Below, piece after piece: positions 1 to 7,590 of a DNA stretch of 64,000 nucleotides. The first letter of the stretch is position 1. The number at the start of each line of letters is the position of its first letter. The DNA lies in assembly GCA_934463035.1 (NCBI GenBank), contig CAKSIG010000003.1, positions 186,001 to 250,000 of the forward strand, written 5' to 3'. Source of the DNA: an uncultured Eubacteriales bacterium. GTDB lineage: Bacteria; Bacillota; Clostridia; Oscillospirales; Acutalibacteraceae. A program made the position numbers and the translations under genes. The notes beneath the pieces were generated by a model that saw nothing but the letters and a program-made list of their open reading frames with translations, searched no databases and had not been told where the DNA came from.

Positions 1-39
1 ATAAACAACCCAATCATCCCATATTTCCGGTAATCTCAA
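1..39 (-). CDS. Start of a further prophage gene, cut by window edge
   Basis: Only the first 13 codons would be inside the window. A TTG at 37-39 follows a GGGGTGATG ribosome-binding stretch just after the stop of the MuF-like gene, and the frame stays open to base 1. Phage morphogenesis operons are tightly packed, so a gene starting here is expected, but the product cannot be judged from so few residues. Confidence 0.35.
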   Translation of the reverse strand, partial: MRLPEIWDDWVVY

Positions 40-40
40 A

Positions 41-1651
41 TCACATCACCCCTTTATATTTTTGATACAAATCAATGGTCAATTTTTGTATTTCCAAAGA
101 CAAAGGATTTGCATTTGCATCATTGATATAAACATCATTAAACGCTTCTGCCATTGTTTCAGAAGGGCTATCCTTTGCATACCTTGAAATTTGTTCTTTT
201 AACCAATCATTTGTTTTACCTTTTCCATAGGCGGTTTTTTTGATGTTTTTACAAGCCTGACCAACAATTTTTTGGGCTTCCGTACACTTATTATATGCCA
301 TAACCCTTTCCCAATCGTATGAATAAGTTGGGCTTAATTTGCAAAGAACCCATTCAACGCCGTGTGCCGATTCGTGAACACCTATTGATTCGGGTGTAAC
401 ACCATTAACCCACCAACCACTACTGCCATATTGCCGACAAGCATCTGCAAGTTTTGTTGTATCGGAAAAGAACGCCGGGTTGAAAGTAATCTTTTCACCA
501 CTGCAAGCCATAACACCGCTTTTAGAAGTTTTAATTACTGAAACATAATCCCCAAGTTCAGGAAAGGTTTGAACCATTGATTCAAAACCAATCAATGGTT
601 GCCGAACAACAGATAATTCCAAAGGTAACATTGACTTGTCAACATCTATATCAAAGGCTTTCTTCATATATTGAGATAGTTCGTTAAAATCTTTGCAATT
701 TTTGATACCTTTTATTGTATCACTTTTTTGCGAATTTTTCAACGCCTTTGAACTTAACAAATATTTTTCTTTGAAATCCTGATAACCGGTTGTTTCAATG
801 AATCCACCTGTTTCATTATTCCACTTCTGATAGGTTGTTTCACTCTTAACCGCCCATCTTGCCCTTTGCAGAACACAGCAGCGACAGTTACAATCTTCCG
901 AAGCAATACCAAAACCGCCCGGACAATCAACCTTCATTCCACCAACTTCAAATGGTTCATCAAGTTCACGGATTTGACCGTCAAGTTGTCGGTGATTCGG
1001 TCTTGTCTGACCGTCAAGTGTTGCATCCCATTGTTTTACGATGTCAGCACCTTTTTTCTTTGCTGCATACATTGAATCAAGTCTTGCTTCCGATTGCACC
1101 CTGTGTCCTTCAGTCCGTGCAATTCGCATTGACCTGTTCATATCTGCCTGACCGTAGTTGCTTATGTTCCGGGCAATATCAGCATAGGACAGTTGTGATG
1201 CAAGACCTCTTTGAAGTTCAGATTTGACCTGTTTCTTCAGTTCGGTTGTATTACCGGAAAGTTTGTTTGATAGTCTGAAATCATCACCGGTCTTTTGAAC
1301 TGCTTTCAGAACTTGACCTTCATCAATCGGAATAACAAGCGGAACACCCTGACCTTGCATATCATACATATTACCGACAAAGCCTGTTTCATAACAAGTT
1401 TGAAGGTAAGAAGCAATGGAATTGAAGTTTTTGCCTTGCAAATTATCAAGAACACCTGAAATCTGCTTTTCCAACTGCTTTTGATATTCAAGTTGATAGG
1501 CTTTTGATTGTGTCAGTGGGTTTGCTTGCAATTCCCTGATGTTTTTCCGAATGTCAGCAAGTGCAGATGTGTAATTCTTTGTAAGAGCACCAAGAACCGC
1601 TTGTTCATCTTTCAAAGACTGTTCAAGGACTTCTTTTTGTCTTGCATTCAT
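41..1651 (-). CDS. MuF/SPP1 gp7-type minor head protein with C-terminal metallopeptidase-like domain
   Basis: This 536-residue protein has the phage Mu F/SPP1 gp7 head morphogenesis domain at about residues 160-275, including the R-x-E-x-H run, the NHRQLDG segment and the closing CNCRC cysteine cluster. Such proteins sit in the capsid near the portal and can be ejected with the DNA. The C-terminal 230 residues are unrelated to that role. They carry HESAH (residues 426-430), a match to the zincin HExxH motif, and a downstream ETMAE (498-502) that could give the third zinc ligand. MuF proteins of temperate Firmicutes phages are known carriers of exchangeable C-terminal effector domains. The start overlaps the portal stop by 4 bases (ATGA), so translation is probably coupled. 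The head role is firm; the peptidase activity is inferred from motif only. Confidence 0.85.
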   Translation of the reverse strand: MNARQKEVLEQSLKDEQAVLGALTKNYTSALADIRKNIRELQANPLTQSKAYQLEYQKQLEKQISGVLDNLQGKNFNSIASYLQTCYETGFVGNMYDMQGQGVPLVIPIDEGQVLKAVQKTGDDFRLSNKLSGNTTELKKQVKSELQRGLASQLSYADIARNISNYGQADMNRSMRIARTEGHRVQSEARLDSMYAAKKKGADIVKQWDATLDGQTRPNHRQLDGQIRELDEPFEVGGMKVDCPGGFGIASEDCNCRCCVLQRARWAVKSETTYQKWNNETGGFIETTGYQDFKEKYLLSSKALKNSQKSDTIKGIKNCKDFNELSQYMKKAFDIDVDKSMLPLELSVVRQPLIGFESMVQTFPELGDYVSVIKTSKSGVMACSGEKITFNPAFFSDTTKLADACRQYGSSGWWVNGVTPESIGVHESAHGVEWVLCKLSPTYSYDWERVMAYNKCTEAQKIVGQACKNIKKTAYGKGKTNDWLKEQISRYAKDSPSETMAEAFNDVYINDANANPLSLEIQKLTIDLYQKYKGVM

Positions 1652-3126
1652 TCATCCACACCGCCTTCATCACCTTCAGGTGGAACATCCGGTTCAACAG
1701 GCTTGTTTGCAAGGGCTTCTGATGCCGTATTCAAATCCACAACAGGATTCTGTTCAACCAATGCTTTGACATCTTCAAAATCGAGATCAAGCAGTTCACA
1801 GATAGCCTGAAGAACAGTGTCATTGTCCAACCTTGCAGCAGCATTCAATATAGTGTTCAACTTGACCTGTTCGGTTTCCGCTTCGGTCTTGTCGATCTGT
1901 GCATTATCTGCTGCATTGGTCATTACTTCCCTTTCAAATTCAAAATAAACATCACTGACCTGATAATCAGTTTCATATTCATCATTGATTTCTGAAAGAA
2001 CGATTTTGACCAACTTCTTCAGAAAAGATTTCAGCCTGATTTCAAGTTTGTTGCACTTCAAGTCAAGTAAAGCATATCTTGATTTGATTACAATATTCGT
2101 AATGTTTCCATCACCCAACTGTGCTGAATTGAAACCCATACCGAATCGGTAAATGTTCTTTTCGTCAATGTCAAGTTTTGCTTGCCTTGCCTGATATGGA
2201 ATATCAATAGTTTTGATGTCAACATCACCATCAGGTTCAGTGCCGATCATCTTTTTTGTTTTGATATTCTGCTGAAGTTCTTCCAAATCATTTCCTTGGA
2301 AGCCCTTAACAACATACAATCCTTCTGAAATGTCAACAAGATTGTTTGACAACCCACAAGCCATTAAATCATAATCATCAATCAGTGCTTTGATAGGTTT
2401 CAGATGGCTGATTTGCTTTCTGTTATTATCAATGCGGAAAAAAGGAATGTAACCAAGTGAATCACCATATCTGCCTTCTTCGTTGTCCTTTTCATAGACA
2501 ATATGTGGTCTTGGGTTCAAAGGTTCACCCTTGTCAACTTCGATTTTTCCATCATCAACCTGAACAAAATATGTAACTTGCTTTGAATCCCATACCTGAA
2601 TACGCTTGATGCGTTTCTTGCCCTTGTCGATTCGGTCAATATACCAATAAATCACATACTGTGTATGGTCATCTGTGTCCTTCGCCCTGACTTCCACAAC
2701 CCCCATTGCGTCAGCAAAGATGAATGCGGTTCTGTCATCAGCGTTCTTGTAGGAATACATATAGCCGAACCCACCGGTGCATACATCAGTTAAGGTTTCC
2801 GACAATTCAGATTTGAAATCATCACCAAAATACTGATCCAATTCATCCTGAAGTTCAGGAATATCCGATTTGACAAAAGCATCATCACCGGACAGCATAT
2901 ATTGAACACACTGATCCACCAATTCAGTGAAGAATGGATGACAAATCTTGATGTTGCTTCTTGTTTTGTCCTCAACTAATTTTCCATCAGAATTGTAATA
3001 ATACAGTTTGTATGAAAGAATATCGTGCTGTCCTTCGTAATACCTTTGACCAACTTCAAATGATTTCTTTCTTTCGGATGTTGAATCATCTTGAATCAAG
3101 GCTGATATTTCTTCCGGTTTTAGCAT
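1648..3126 (-). CDS. Phage portal protein, SPP1 gp6-like
   Basis: This is a 492-residue portal protein. The portal is the dodecameric ring at one capsid vertex through which terminase pumps DNA and to which the tail joins. Support comes from the family's usual length, the acidic low-complexity C-terminus ending in EGDEGGVDE, the central YRFGMGFNSAQLG segment before the long channel helix, and position between large terminase and a MuF-type head protein, the standard order in SPP1-like phages. A GGAAAGGCGGTG ribosome-binding site precedes ATG at 3126. The family assignment rests on overall pattern and gene order rather than on a catalytic motif. Confidence 0.85.
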   Translation of the reverse strand: MLKPEEISALIQDDSTSERKKSFEVGQRYYEGQHDILSYKLYYYNSDGKLVEDKTRSNIKICHPFFTELVDQCVQYMLSGDDAFVKSDIPELQDELDQYFGDDFKSELSETLTDVCTGGFGYMYSYKNADDRTAFIFADAMGVVEVRAKDTDDHTQYVIYWYIDRIDKGKKRIKRIQVWDSKQVTYFVQVDDGKIEVDKGEPLNPRPHIVYEKDNEEGRYGDSLGYIPFFRIDNNRKQISHLKPIKALIDDYDLMACGLSNNLVDISEGLYVVKGFQGNDLEELQQNIKTKKMIGTEPDGDVDIKTIDIPYQARQAKLDIDEKNIYRFGMGFNSAQLGDGNITNIVIKSRYALLDLKCNKLEIRLKSFLKKLVKIVLSEINDEYETDYQVSDVYFEFEREVMTNAADNAQIDKTEAETEQVKLNTILNAAARLDNDTVLQAICELLDLDFEDVKALVEQNPVVDLNTASEALANKPVEPDVPPEGDEGGVDE

Positions 3127-3167
3127 TCTTTTTCACCGCCTTTCCATAAAATATTGTGTAATAAAAC

Positions 3168-3203
3168 AGAAACCCTTGATTACAGCATAATTCAAAGGTT
3201 TCT
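3168..3203 (-). terminator. Hairpin after large terminase
   Basis: On the minus strand AGAAACC and GGTTTCT pair, extended by a TTGA/TCAA step after one mismatch, around a roughly 12-base loop, followed by GTTTTATTA. It lies in the short gap between terminase and portal, so it may terminate only partially or serve as an RNA processing site. Confidence 0.45.
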
Positions 3204-3221
3204 GATACTACCGTGTTACTA
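3201..3221 (-). repeat. Paired GTAACA-type motif after large terminase stop
   Basis: Reading leftward, the TAG stop runs directly into TAACACGGTAGTATCAG: one GTAACA and a one-mismatch second copy (GTATCA) 9 bases on. Near copies sit behind the small terminase and integrase genes and in the two 98-bp elements. Confidence 0.5.
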
Positions 3222-4463
3222 ATACAACCACCGATTACCCTTGATATAGCGTTCAAGACCATATCGCATAGCATCCATCAGGTGATTGAAGTCATCAATG
3301 GGTTTGTTCAGTTTCTTTCCGAATTTGTCCTTATCCCAAGTATAGTTACTGATTTCTGTCAGAAAATTTACGCACCGGGGATGAATAACAATTTCAAAAC
3401 TTTGAATCCATTGAATGCCGTTATTGATGCTGTCCTTTCCTTTGGTTGCACCGGTGATTCTCATTCCGTAACCCTTTAATTCATCAATACTTTTTGGTTC
3501 TGCTGAATCACCGGTGAACCTGTCTTTTGAATAACCCATCTGTGATAGGTTGTCAAAGATTTTTCTGTTTGATAAACCCTTCTGATACATTTCATCCCAA
3601 ACATAGATTTTTCTATTATCCACATCAACAAAACCGATGAATGCAGCGGAAGGATCGTTTGTATATCCGAAGTCAAGACCGAAGCCTGATTTCAAATCAT
3701 ATTTATCTTGAATTTCACGAAGGCTGAATTCTTCTTCTTTCCAATTCTCATAAACAAGACCGTCAACAATACCCCAATCACCAAGACCTGCAACCCTGTA
3801 TCTTCGGGGATTGTCTTTTTTCATCTTTTCAAAAATTTTTCTATCGGAATCATCCAACCATTCATTGCATAAATAGTTTGTTGTCAAGGCAAGAACATCA
3901 GGATCGGTCTTGTCAAAGAACCTTTTCTTCAACCAATGATGTTCATTCCAAGGGTTGAAGGTCAATGTCACCTGTTTGAATAATCCTTTCGGCAAATCAC
4001 CAAGCATCGATTCCGTCAATGTATCAAAATCATCTTCCGAAGTGATTTCATAGGCTTCTTCAATCCACATCCAACAAAGGCAACCATTTTCAACAGTAAT
4101 TGAAGTTACTTTCAGTGGATCATCTAAACCCCTGAAATATATTTTCTGACCTGTTTCGATGTTTTCAATTTCAAGTGGTGATTCTTTGGGAATCCAAGTG
4201 TTTTCAAGTCCTAACCTTTTAATTGCCCATTTCAGTTCTGTGAAACAACTGTCTTTCAATGTTCGGTAAGTTTTACGAACAACAAGAAGGTTTGCTTCTC
4301 GGTATTTTTCTTTTGAAAGGTTCGCTATATACCACAGTGCGGTTGTTTTGGATTTTTTACTTCTTCGGCTACCTTTAACAACTCTGTATCTGCCTTTGAA
4401 CTTCCAAAAATCATTATATCCACCGCCGACAAAATCAGAAATTTTGAACACTGCATCATTCAT
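3219..4463 (-). CDS. Terminase large subunit (PBSX/Terminase_3 type)
   Basis: The packaging motor ATPase-nuclease, 414 residues. The N-terminal ATPase shows a Walker A-like KGSRRSKKSKTT at about residues 30-41 and a Walker B ending in acidic residues in LCWMWIEEAYE (about 130-140). The C-terminal RNase H-like nuclease shows SGFGLDFGYTNDPSA at about 238-252, whose Asp is a metal ligand, and GDSAEPKS and DDFNHLMDAMRYG further on. All are classic positions for the family. Small terminase lies upstream and portal downstream. ATG at 4463 follows AAAGGCGGTG. Confidence 0.93.
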   Translation of the reverse strand: MNDAVFKISDFVGGGYNDFWKFKGRYRVVKGSRRSKKSKTTALWYIANLSKEKYREANLLVVRKTYRTLKDSCFTELKWAIKRLGLENTWIPKESPLEIENIETGQKIYFRGLDDPLKVTSITVENGCLCWMWIEEAYEITSEDDFDTLTESMLGDLPKGLFKQVTLTFNPWNEHHWLKKRFFDKTDPDVLALTTNYLCNEWLDDSDRKIFEKMKKDNPRRYRVAGLGDWGIVDGLVYENWKEEEFSLREIQDKYDLKSGFGLDFGYTNDPSAAFIGFVDVDNRKIYVWDEMYQKGLSNRKIFDNLSQMGYSKDRFTGDSAEPKSIDELKGYGMRITGATKGKDSINNGIQWIQSFEIVIHPRCVNFLTEISNYTWDKDKFGKKLNKPIDDFNHLMDAMRYGLERYIKGNRWLY

Positions 4464-4528
4464 TGATAAACACCGCCTTTATGACATCATAAAAACAAAA
4501 CCGCATAAAATCAGCCTGTTTACAGTGC

Positions 4529-4549
4529 TTTGTTACTACCTTGTTACTA
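4529..4549 (-). repeat. Tandem GTAACA pair after small terminase stop
   Basis: On the minus strand the TAG stop is continuous with TAACAAGGTAGTAACAAA, giving two exact GTAACA copies 10 bases apart in the direction of transcription. It is the cleanest gene-end member of the family described in the findings. Confidence 0.6.
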
Positions 4550-4984
4550 ATCATCAAGATCATCAACGATTGTAACCTTGGTTGTTCCGGCAACATTTAC
4601 TTTATCAGTAAATAAACCATATCTTTTTCCAAGCAATTCAGCAGCCTTCAAGCGTTCTTTTTCATCGGGGTTCTTTTTCACTCTTTCTGCGGAAGAATAT
4701 CCATCGCCATCACCGGTTACAACAACCACTTCTGAATCAGATTCCCCACGCATTACAGAAGTAAGGTATTGAATGACTTCTTCAGCAGTTGCGACCTTTG
4801 CCGATGCCATTTCATCAAGCCTTGTTTGTATATATTCTTTGATGTCAACAAAAGTCAACAATCTGTTCCCGGCTGATTTTGCAACATTATCATTTTTGAT
4901 TCGGGGATATGCTGCTTTATATGCCCTTGTTGCATTGCAATCAATCAGATATTCATCACAGAATTTTCTTTGATTGTCAGTCAT
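4547..4984 (-). CDS. Terminase small subunit
   Basis: The DNA-recognition partner of the packaging motor, 145 residues from the ATG at 4984, which follows AAAGGAAGGTG; an upstream in-frame start would have no ribosome-binding site. The N-terminus, TDNQRKFCDEYLIDCNATR followed by AYKAAYP, is the signature of the Terminase_2 helix-turn-helix family. The C-terminal half holds the KERLKAAELLGKRYGLF segment typical of the oligomerisation region. It lies just upstream of large terminase. Confidence 0.92.
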   Translation of the reverse strand: MTDNQRKFCDEYLIDCNATRAYKAAYPRIKNDNVAKSAGNRLLTFVDIKEYIQTRLDEMASAKVATAEEVIQYLTSVMRGESDSEVVVVTGDGDGYSSAERVKKNPDEKERLKAAELLGKRYGLFTDKVNVAGTTKVTIVDDLDD

Positions 4985-5014
4985 ATAAACACCTTCCTTT
5001 CTGATAAAATAAAA

Positions 5015-5036
5015 GAACACCGGTTGTCCGGTGTTC
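5015..5036 (-). terminator. Intrinsic terminator between early and packaging genes
   Basis: A perfect 9-bp stem GAACACCGG/CCGGTGTTC with a 4-base loop is followed on the minus strand by TTTTATTTTA. A second small hairpin, GACCT/AGGTC, is at 5042-5054. It separates the sigma-region-4-like regulator from the terminase genes. Confidence 0.75.
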
Positions 5037-5103
5037 CTCTTGACCTTTCAGGTCATTATAATAATATCACATTTTTATAGTGTCATTCAATGCCTAAATA
5101 GTG

Positions 5104-5523
5104 TCAATTCATTTCAAAAGGAAGTTTAATTGCCTGAAGTGCTTCGTTATGTATTCTATGAACCTGTTTCAAAGACAAATCCATTTCAGCAGCAACACTT
5201 TCCCATTTAAGAAACTGCAAATATCGAAGTTTCAAACATAACTGCTGACTGTTATCTTCAACACTGCTGATAACTGTTCTGATTTCCTTTTTCAAATCAA
5301 CGAACCTATCAATTTCAGCATCAATGACCTTTTCAAGATCGACAATTTTCATAATAGCATTTACAAAAGGTGCTTCCTGTTTTCCGCTGCCTGAAGGCAT
5401 CCCGGATAAATTCGGGGAAGAAATACTTCTTGACAATGCTTTTAACTGTTCAAGTTCCTGAATATCTGAATTTATCAATTCATTCAGTCTGTATGCTTGC
5501 CTTAAATACTGCTTTGCGGTCAT
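5104..5523 (-). CDS. Sigma-region-4-like phage regulator (DUF1492/ArpU-like)
   Basis: This is a 139-residue protein with an N-terminal coiled region and a C-terminal helix-turn-helix, W-E-S-V-A-A-E-M-D-L-S-L-K-Q-V-H-R at about residues 110-127, like sigma factor region 4. Relatives (DUF1492, ArpU/LrpR-type) sit directly before terminase genes in Firmicutes phages and are linked to late transcription control. Here it is likewise the last gene before the terminator at 5015-5036 and the packaging genes. The start at 5523 is chosen because AGAAAGG lies 9 bases upstream; an in-frame ATG 8 codons earlier has no such site. Confidence 0.75.
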   Translation of the reverse strand: MTAKQYLRQAYRLNELINSDIQELEQLKALSRSISSPNLSGMPSGSGKQEAPFVNAIMKIVDLEKVIDAEIDRFVDLKKEIRTVISSVEDNSQQLCLKLRYLQFLKWESVAAEMDLSLKQVHRIHNEALQAIKLPFEMN

Positions 5524-5552
5524 TATTATCATCCTTTCTAATTTCAAAATTC

Positions 5553-5810
5553 AAGTGTTACCGCCGAAAAGCCTTTATTTATGCGGTTTTCAGGGCAAAG
5601 GTAACACTTAAAGCGGTAACACTTATTTATATTTTTATTTTTTAGCGATACATCAAAATTTGATAATGTATTTTTACTAATTATTAAAGTAAAAAAGAAA
5701 ATAAGTGTTACCTGTTACCCAATGCCTGAAAACCCTTGTAAATACTGCGTTTATAGCGGTAACACTTCTATGTTTTCAAGTGTTACCTTTTAGCATTTTA
5801 TCTGTTACCC
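5553..5810. repeat. Iteron-like cluster of GGTAACACTT sites
   Basis: This intergenic stretch holds six exact copies of the 10-mer GGTAACACTT or its complement: 5553-5562 (-), 5600-5609 (+), 5615-5624 (+), 5703-5712 (-), 5758-5767 (+) and 5778-5787 (-). Extra TGTTACCC halves lie at 5713-5720 and 5803-5810. The copies form nested inverted pairs around a very A+T-rich core with a TTTACT/AGTAAA palindrome. The part 5615-5712 is repeated at 20615-20712. An origin of replication, a regulator array or a recombination boundary are all possible. Confidence 0.75.
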
Positions 5811-5814
5811 ACAA

Positions 5815-6078
5815 CTACAACTTCAAAAACTTTTTATATTCCTTCTGAATTCGGTGTTGGTTCTTCTTTCGGATTCTCTTTTTCTTTGAATGTTTCGCAA
5901 GATGAACAACCTTTGGTGAAATAACGCCTTTTGTAGCTGCTTGTATAAACTGCGAAAAATTATGGACTAAAATGTTAGCACAGTCTTTTGCCAATTCATT
6001 CACAGCAGATGCAAGATTAGTTATTACTTCGGACAAAGAATTTGCACAATTCTGAATTGCTTTTTCAAACTCACTCAT
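5815..6078 (-). CDS. Small phage protein, unknown, basic C-terminus
   Basis: The product is not recognised. This 87-residue protein starts after a clear AAAGGTGG ribosome-binding site. Residues 1-35 are helical with heptad-like Leu/Ala/Ile spacing (ANSLSEVITNLASAVNELAK), suggesting oligomerisation. The last 25 residues are strongly basic (HSKKKRIRKKNQHR), consistent with nucleic-acid binding. It lies directly before the GTAACA cluster. Confidence 0.65.
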   Translation of the reverse strand: MSEFEKAIQNCANSLSEVITNLASAVNELAKDCANILVHNFSQFIQAATKGVISPKVVHLAKHSKKKRIRKKNQHRIQKEYKKFLKL

Positions 6079-6091
6079 ATTTGACCACCTT

Positions 6092-6259
6092 TCAAAATGT
6101 TACTGCAACATTTAGAATTGCAGCAGCCAACCAATAAACTGTTTTTCGCCAATCCTTTTCTGTTGCATATACGATTGCTGCACCTACATCCAAGAGTATT
6201 AGCAGCACCGGAAATATGTATTGTTTCATACCGTCACACCGTTTCTTTAATTTATCCAT
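6092..6259 (-). CDS. Small membrane protein of unknown function
   Basis: This is a 55-residue protein with the start at 6259, where GGAAG lies 7-8 bases upstream. A longer in-frame reading to 6445 is only the shadow of the methyltransferase. After a basic stretch (DKLKKRCDGMKQ) come two short hydrophobic segments, YIFPVLLILLDVGAAIVYA and a C-terminal WLAAAILNVAVTF, separated by a charged ATEKDWRK turn. That gives a likely two-helix hairpin. The start overlaps the methyltransferase stop by 8 bases. Confidence 0.6.
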   Translation of the reverse strand: MDKLKKRCDGMKQYIFPVLLILLDVGAAIVYATEKDWRKTVYWLAAAILNVAVTF

Positions 6260-6983
6260 TTGATTTACTTCCATTATCAGAATAATTATTGTGGTTCTCT
6301 CTCTCTGCATCGTCAAGTCTATCACAAGCAATATCAAAATATTTACTGTTTGATTCGTATCCGATATAGTGTCGATTTGTTTTGACAGCAGAAACAGCGG
6401 TTGTTCCTGAACCAAGGAATGGATCAAGAACAATATCACCTTCATTGGAACTGTTCAAAATCAAATTTTGAACAATTTCAAGTGGTTTAATTGTTGGATG
6501 ACCAAACTTCTTTTTATCTGACTGATTTAACGGCGTAACATAATATGTAAATTTTGTTTTGAATTCACCGCCTACTTTTACACCCTTTTCACGAAAGAAT
6601 AGAATATATTCTGTATCAGTCAAATATTTGTTACCACAAGCCGGAACAGGGTTTGTTTTATGCCAACACAATAAGTTCCAATTACACTTCCGTCTTATGA
6701 CGAAGTAATCAAGCAAGGGTATAATTTGTTTTTGTGAGCAGAAGAAATATACATTGATTTTCTTCAAAACTCTGCATATTTCATCAAGTATTTCTTCCGA
6801 AAACCCATCCTTAATATCGTTTAATTCTCTAACATATTGTTTGTCTTGTTGTTTATAAATACCTGCACCAACTGTTTCTATTATATACGGTGGATCGGTT
6901 ACAACCAAATCTATTGATGCGTTTGGAAGAAGGTGCATACCTTTCAAGCAGTCGGAATTGTATATAATATCATTTTCAATCAT
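6252..6983 (-). CDS. DNA N6-adenine or N4-cytosine methyltransferase
   Basis: This 243-residue enzyme transfers methyl groups from S-adenosylmethionine to exocyclic amino groups of DNA. The catalytic DPPY motif (VVTDPPY, about residues 27-33) comes before the SAM-binding LDPFLGSGTT (about 195-204), an order typical of beta-class enzymes. The segment HPTIKPLE before the SAM motif is also characteristic. No restriction endonuclease lies beside it, so it is a solitary phage methyltransferase, perhaps protecting against host restriction. ATG overlaps the upstream stop by 4 bases. Confidence 0.92.
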   Translation of the reverse strand: MIENDIIYNSDCLKGMHLLPNASIDLVVTDPPYIIETVGAGIYKQQDKQYVRELNDIKDGFSEEILDEICRVLKKINVYFFCSQKQIIPLLDYFVIRRKCNWNLLCWHKTNPVPACGNKYLTDTEYILFFREKGVKVGGEFKTKFTYYVTPLNQSDKKKFGHPTIKPLEIVQNLILNSSNEGDIVLDPFLGSGTTAVSAVKTNRHYIGYESNSKYFDIACDRLDDAERENHNNYSDNGSKSNG

Positions 6984-7186
6984 TTGAACACCCTTCCTGA
7001 CTTCACATCACGAATTTCAATCCGATTCACCGGTTCAAATCCGGCTTCACGAATAATGAATTTCAGCACTTTAATCAAGAAATTCACTTTCTTTTCAAGT
7101 TCGCTTTCCTCTTTGATAATCGGCTGAAGGGCTTTATATGCGGTTGGATCGGAATATCCTTCGGCATTTTCCCAAGGCTTATTCAT
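6980..7186 (-). CDS. Hypothetical phage protein
   Basis: A 68-residue protein with the start at 7186, where AAAGGTGAACCGG precedes ATG and the start overlaps the upstream gene's stop by 8 bases. The sequence begins MNKPWENAEGYSDPTAYKAL, resembling short phage proteins whose N-termini mark them as products of genes beside methyltransferases. The central helix is rich in Leu, Ile and Lys. The function is not known. Confidence 0.65.
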   Translation of the reverse strand: MNKPWENAEGYSDPTAYKALQPIIKEESELEKKVNFLIKVLKFIIREAGFEPVNRIEIRDVKSGRVFK

Positions 7187-7577
7187 CCGGTTCACCTTTC
7201 CTTTCACAATTCGGGCAAACCTGCCTTCCTTCAGGAATGATTTCACCGCATTCAATACAACGATCTACATTTTCACCTGCAAGGGAAAAGTTGTATTTAT
7301 CGCACATTGCAGCAACCTGAATTGCTTCACAAGCAACATTTTCCGCAAATGCTTTTACAGCCTTGATTCCATCAAATACCGGTTTATTTTCTTTAATGCC
7401 TGACCAACATTCCGAAAATAATTCAAGGACAATGTTCATTGCATCCATTGTTTCTTCAATTTCTTCCTTGATAACTGCATAACCTTCGTGTGCAGAACGG
7501 AACAAAGGAAACTGTTTGTTAGCAGAATTCATTTCCTTGAATACAAGCGTTTTAACATCGTTACTGATTACATTCAT
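7179..7577 (-). CDS. Phage protein with C-terminal zinc ribbon
   Basis: This 132-residue protein ends in a treble-clef/zinc-ribbon pattern, CIECG-x9-CPNC (about residues 110-126), likely a structural zinc site. The N-terminal region (EEIEETMDAMN, then VKAFAENVACEAIQVAAMCDKY) is helical and looks like the MazG-like helical phage proteins of unknown role, but no catalytic motif is visible. AAAGGAAAATCAGT precedes the ATG. Confidence 0.65.
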   Translation of the reverse strand: MNVISNDVKTLVFKEMNSANKQFPLFRSAHEGYAVIKEEIEETMDAMNIVLELFSECWSGIKENKPVFDGIKAVKAFAENVACEAIQVAAMCDKYNFSLAGENVDRCIECGEIIPEGRQVCPNCERKGEPDE

Positions 7578-7590
7578 ACTGATTTTCCTT

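Noticed and set aside
6260..6445. N-terminal extension of the small membrane protein gene
   Set aside because: The added 62 residues lie wholly within the methyltransferase in another frame; a ribosome-binding site supports the later start at 6259.
7179..7255. Longer start for the 68-residue gene at 6980
   Set aside because: The extra 23 codons overlap the zinc-ribbon gene; ATG 7186 has AAAGGTGAACCGG directly upstream.
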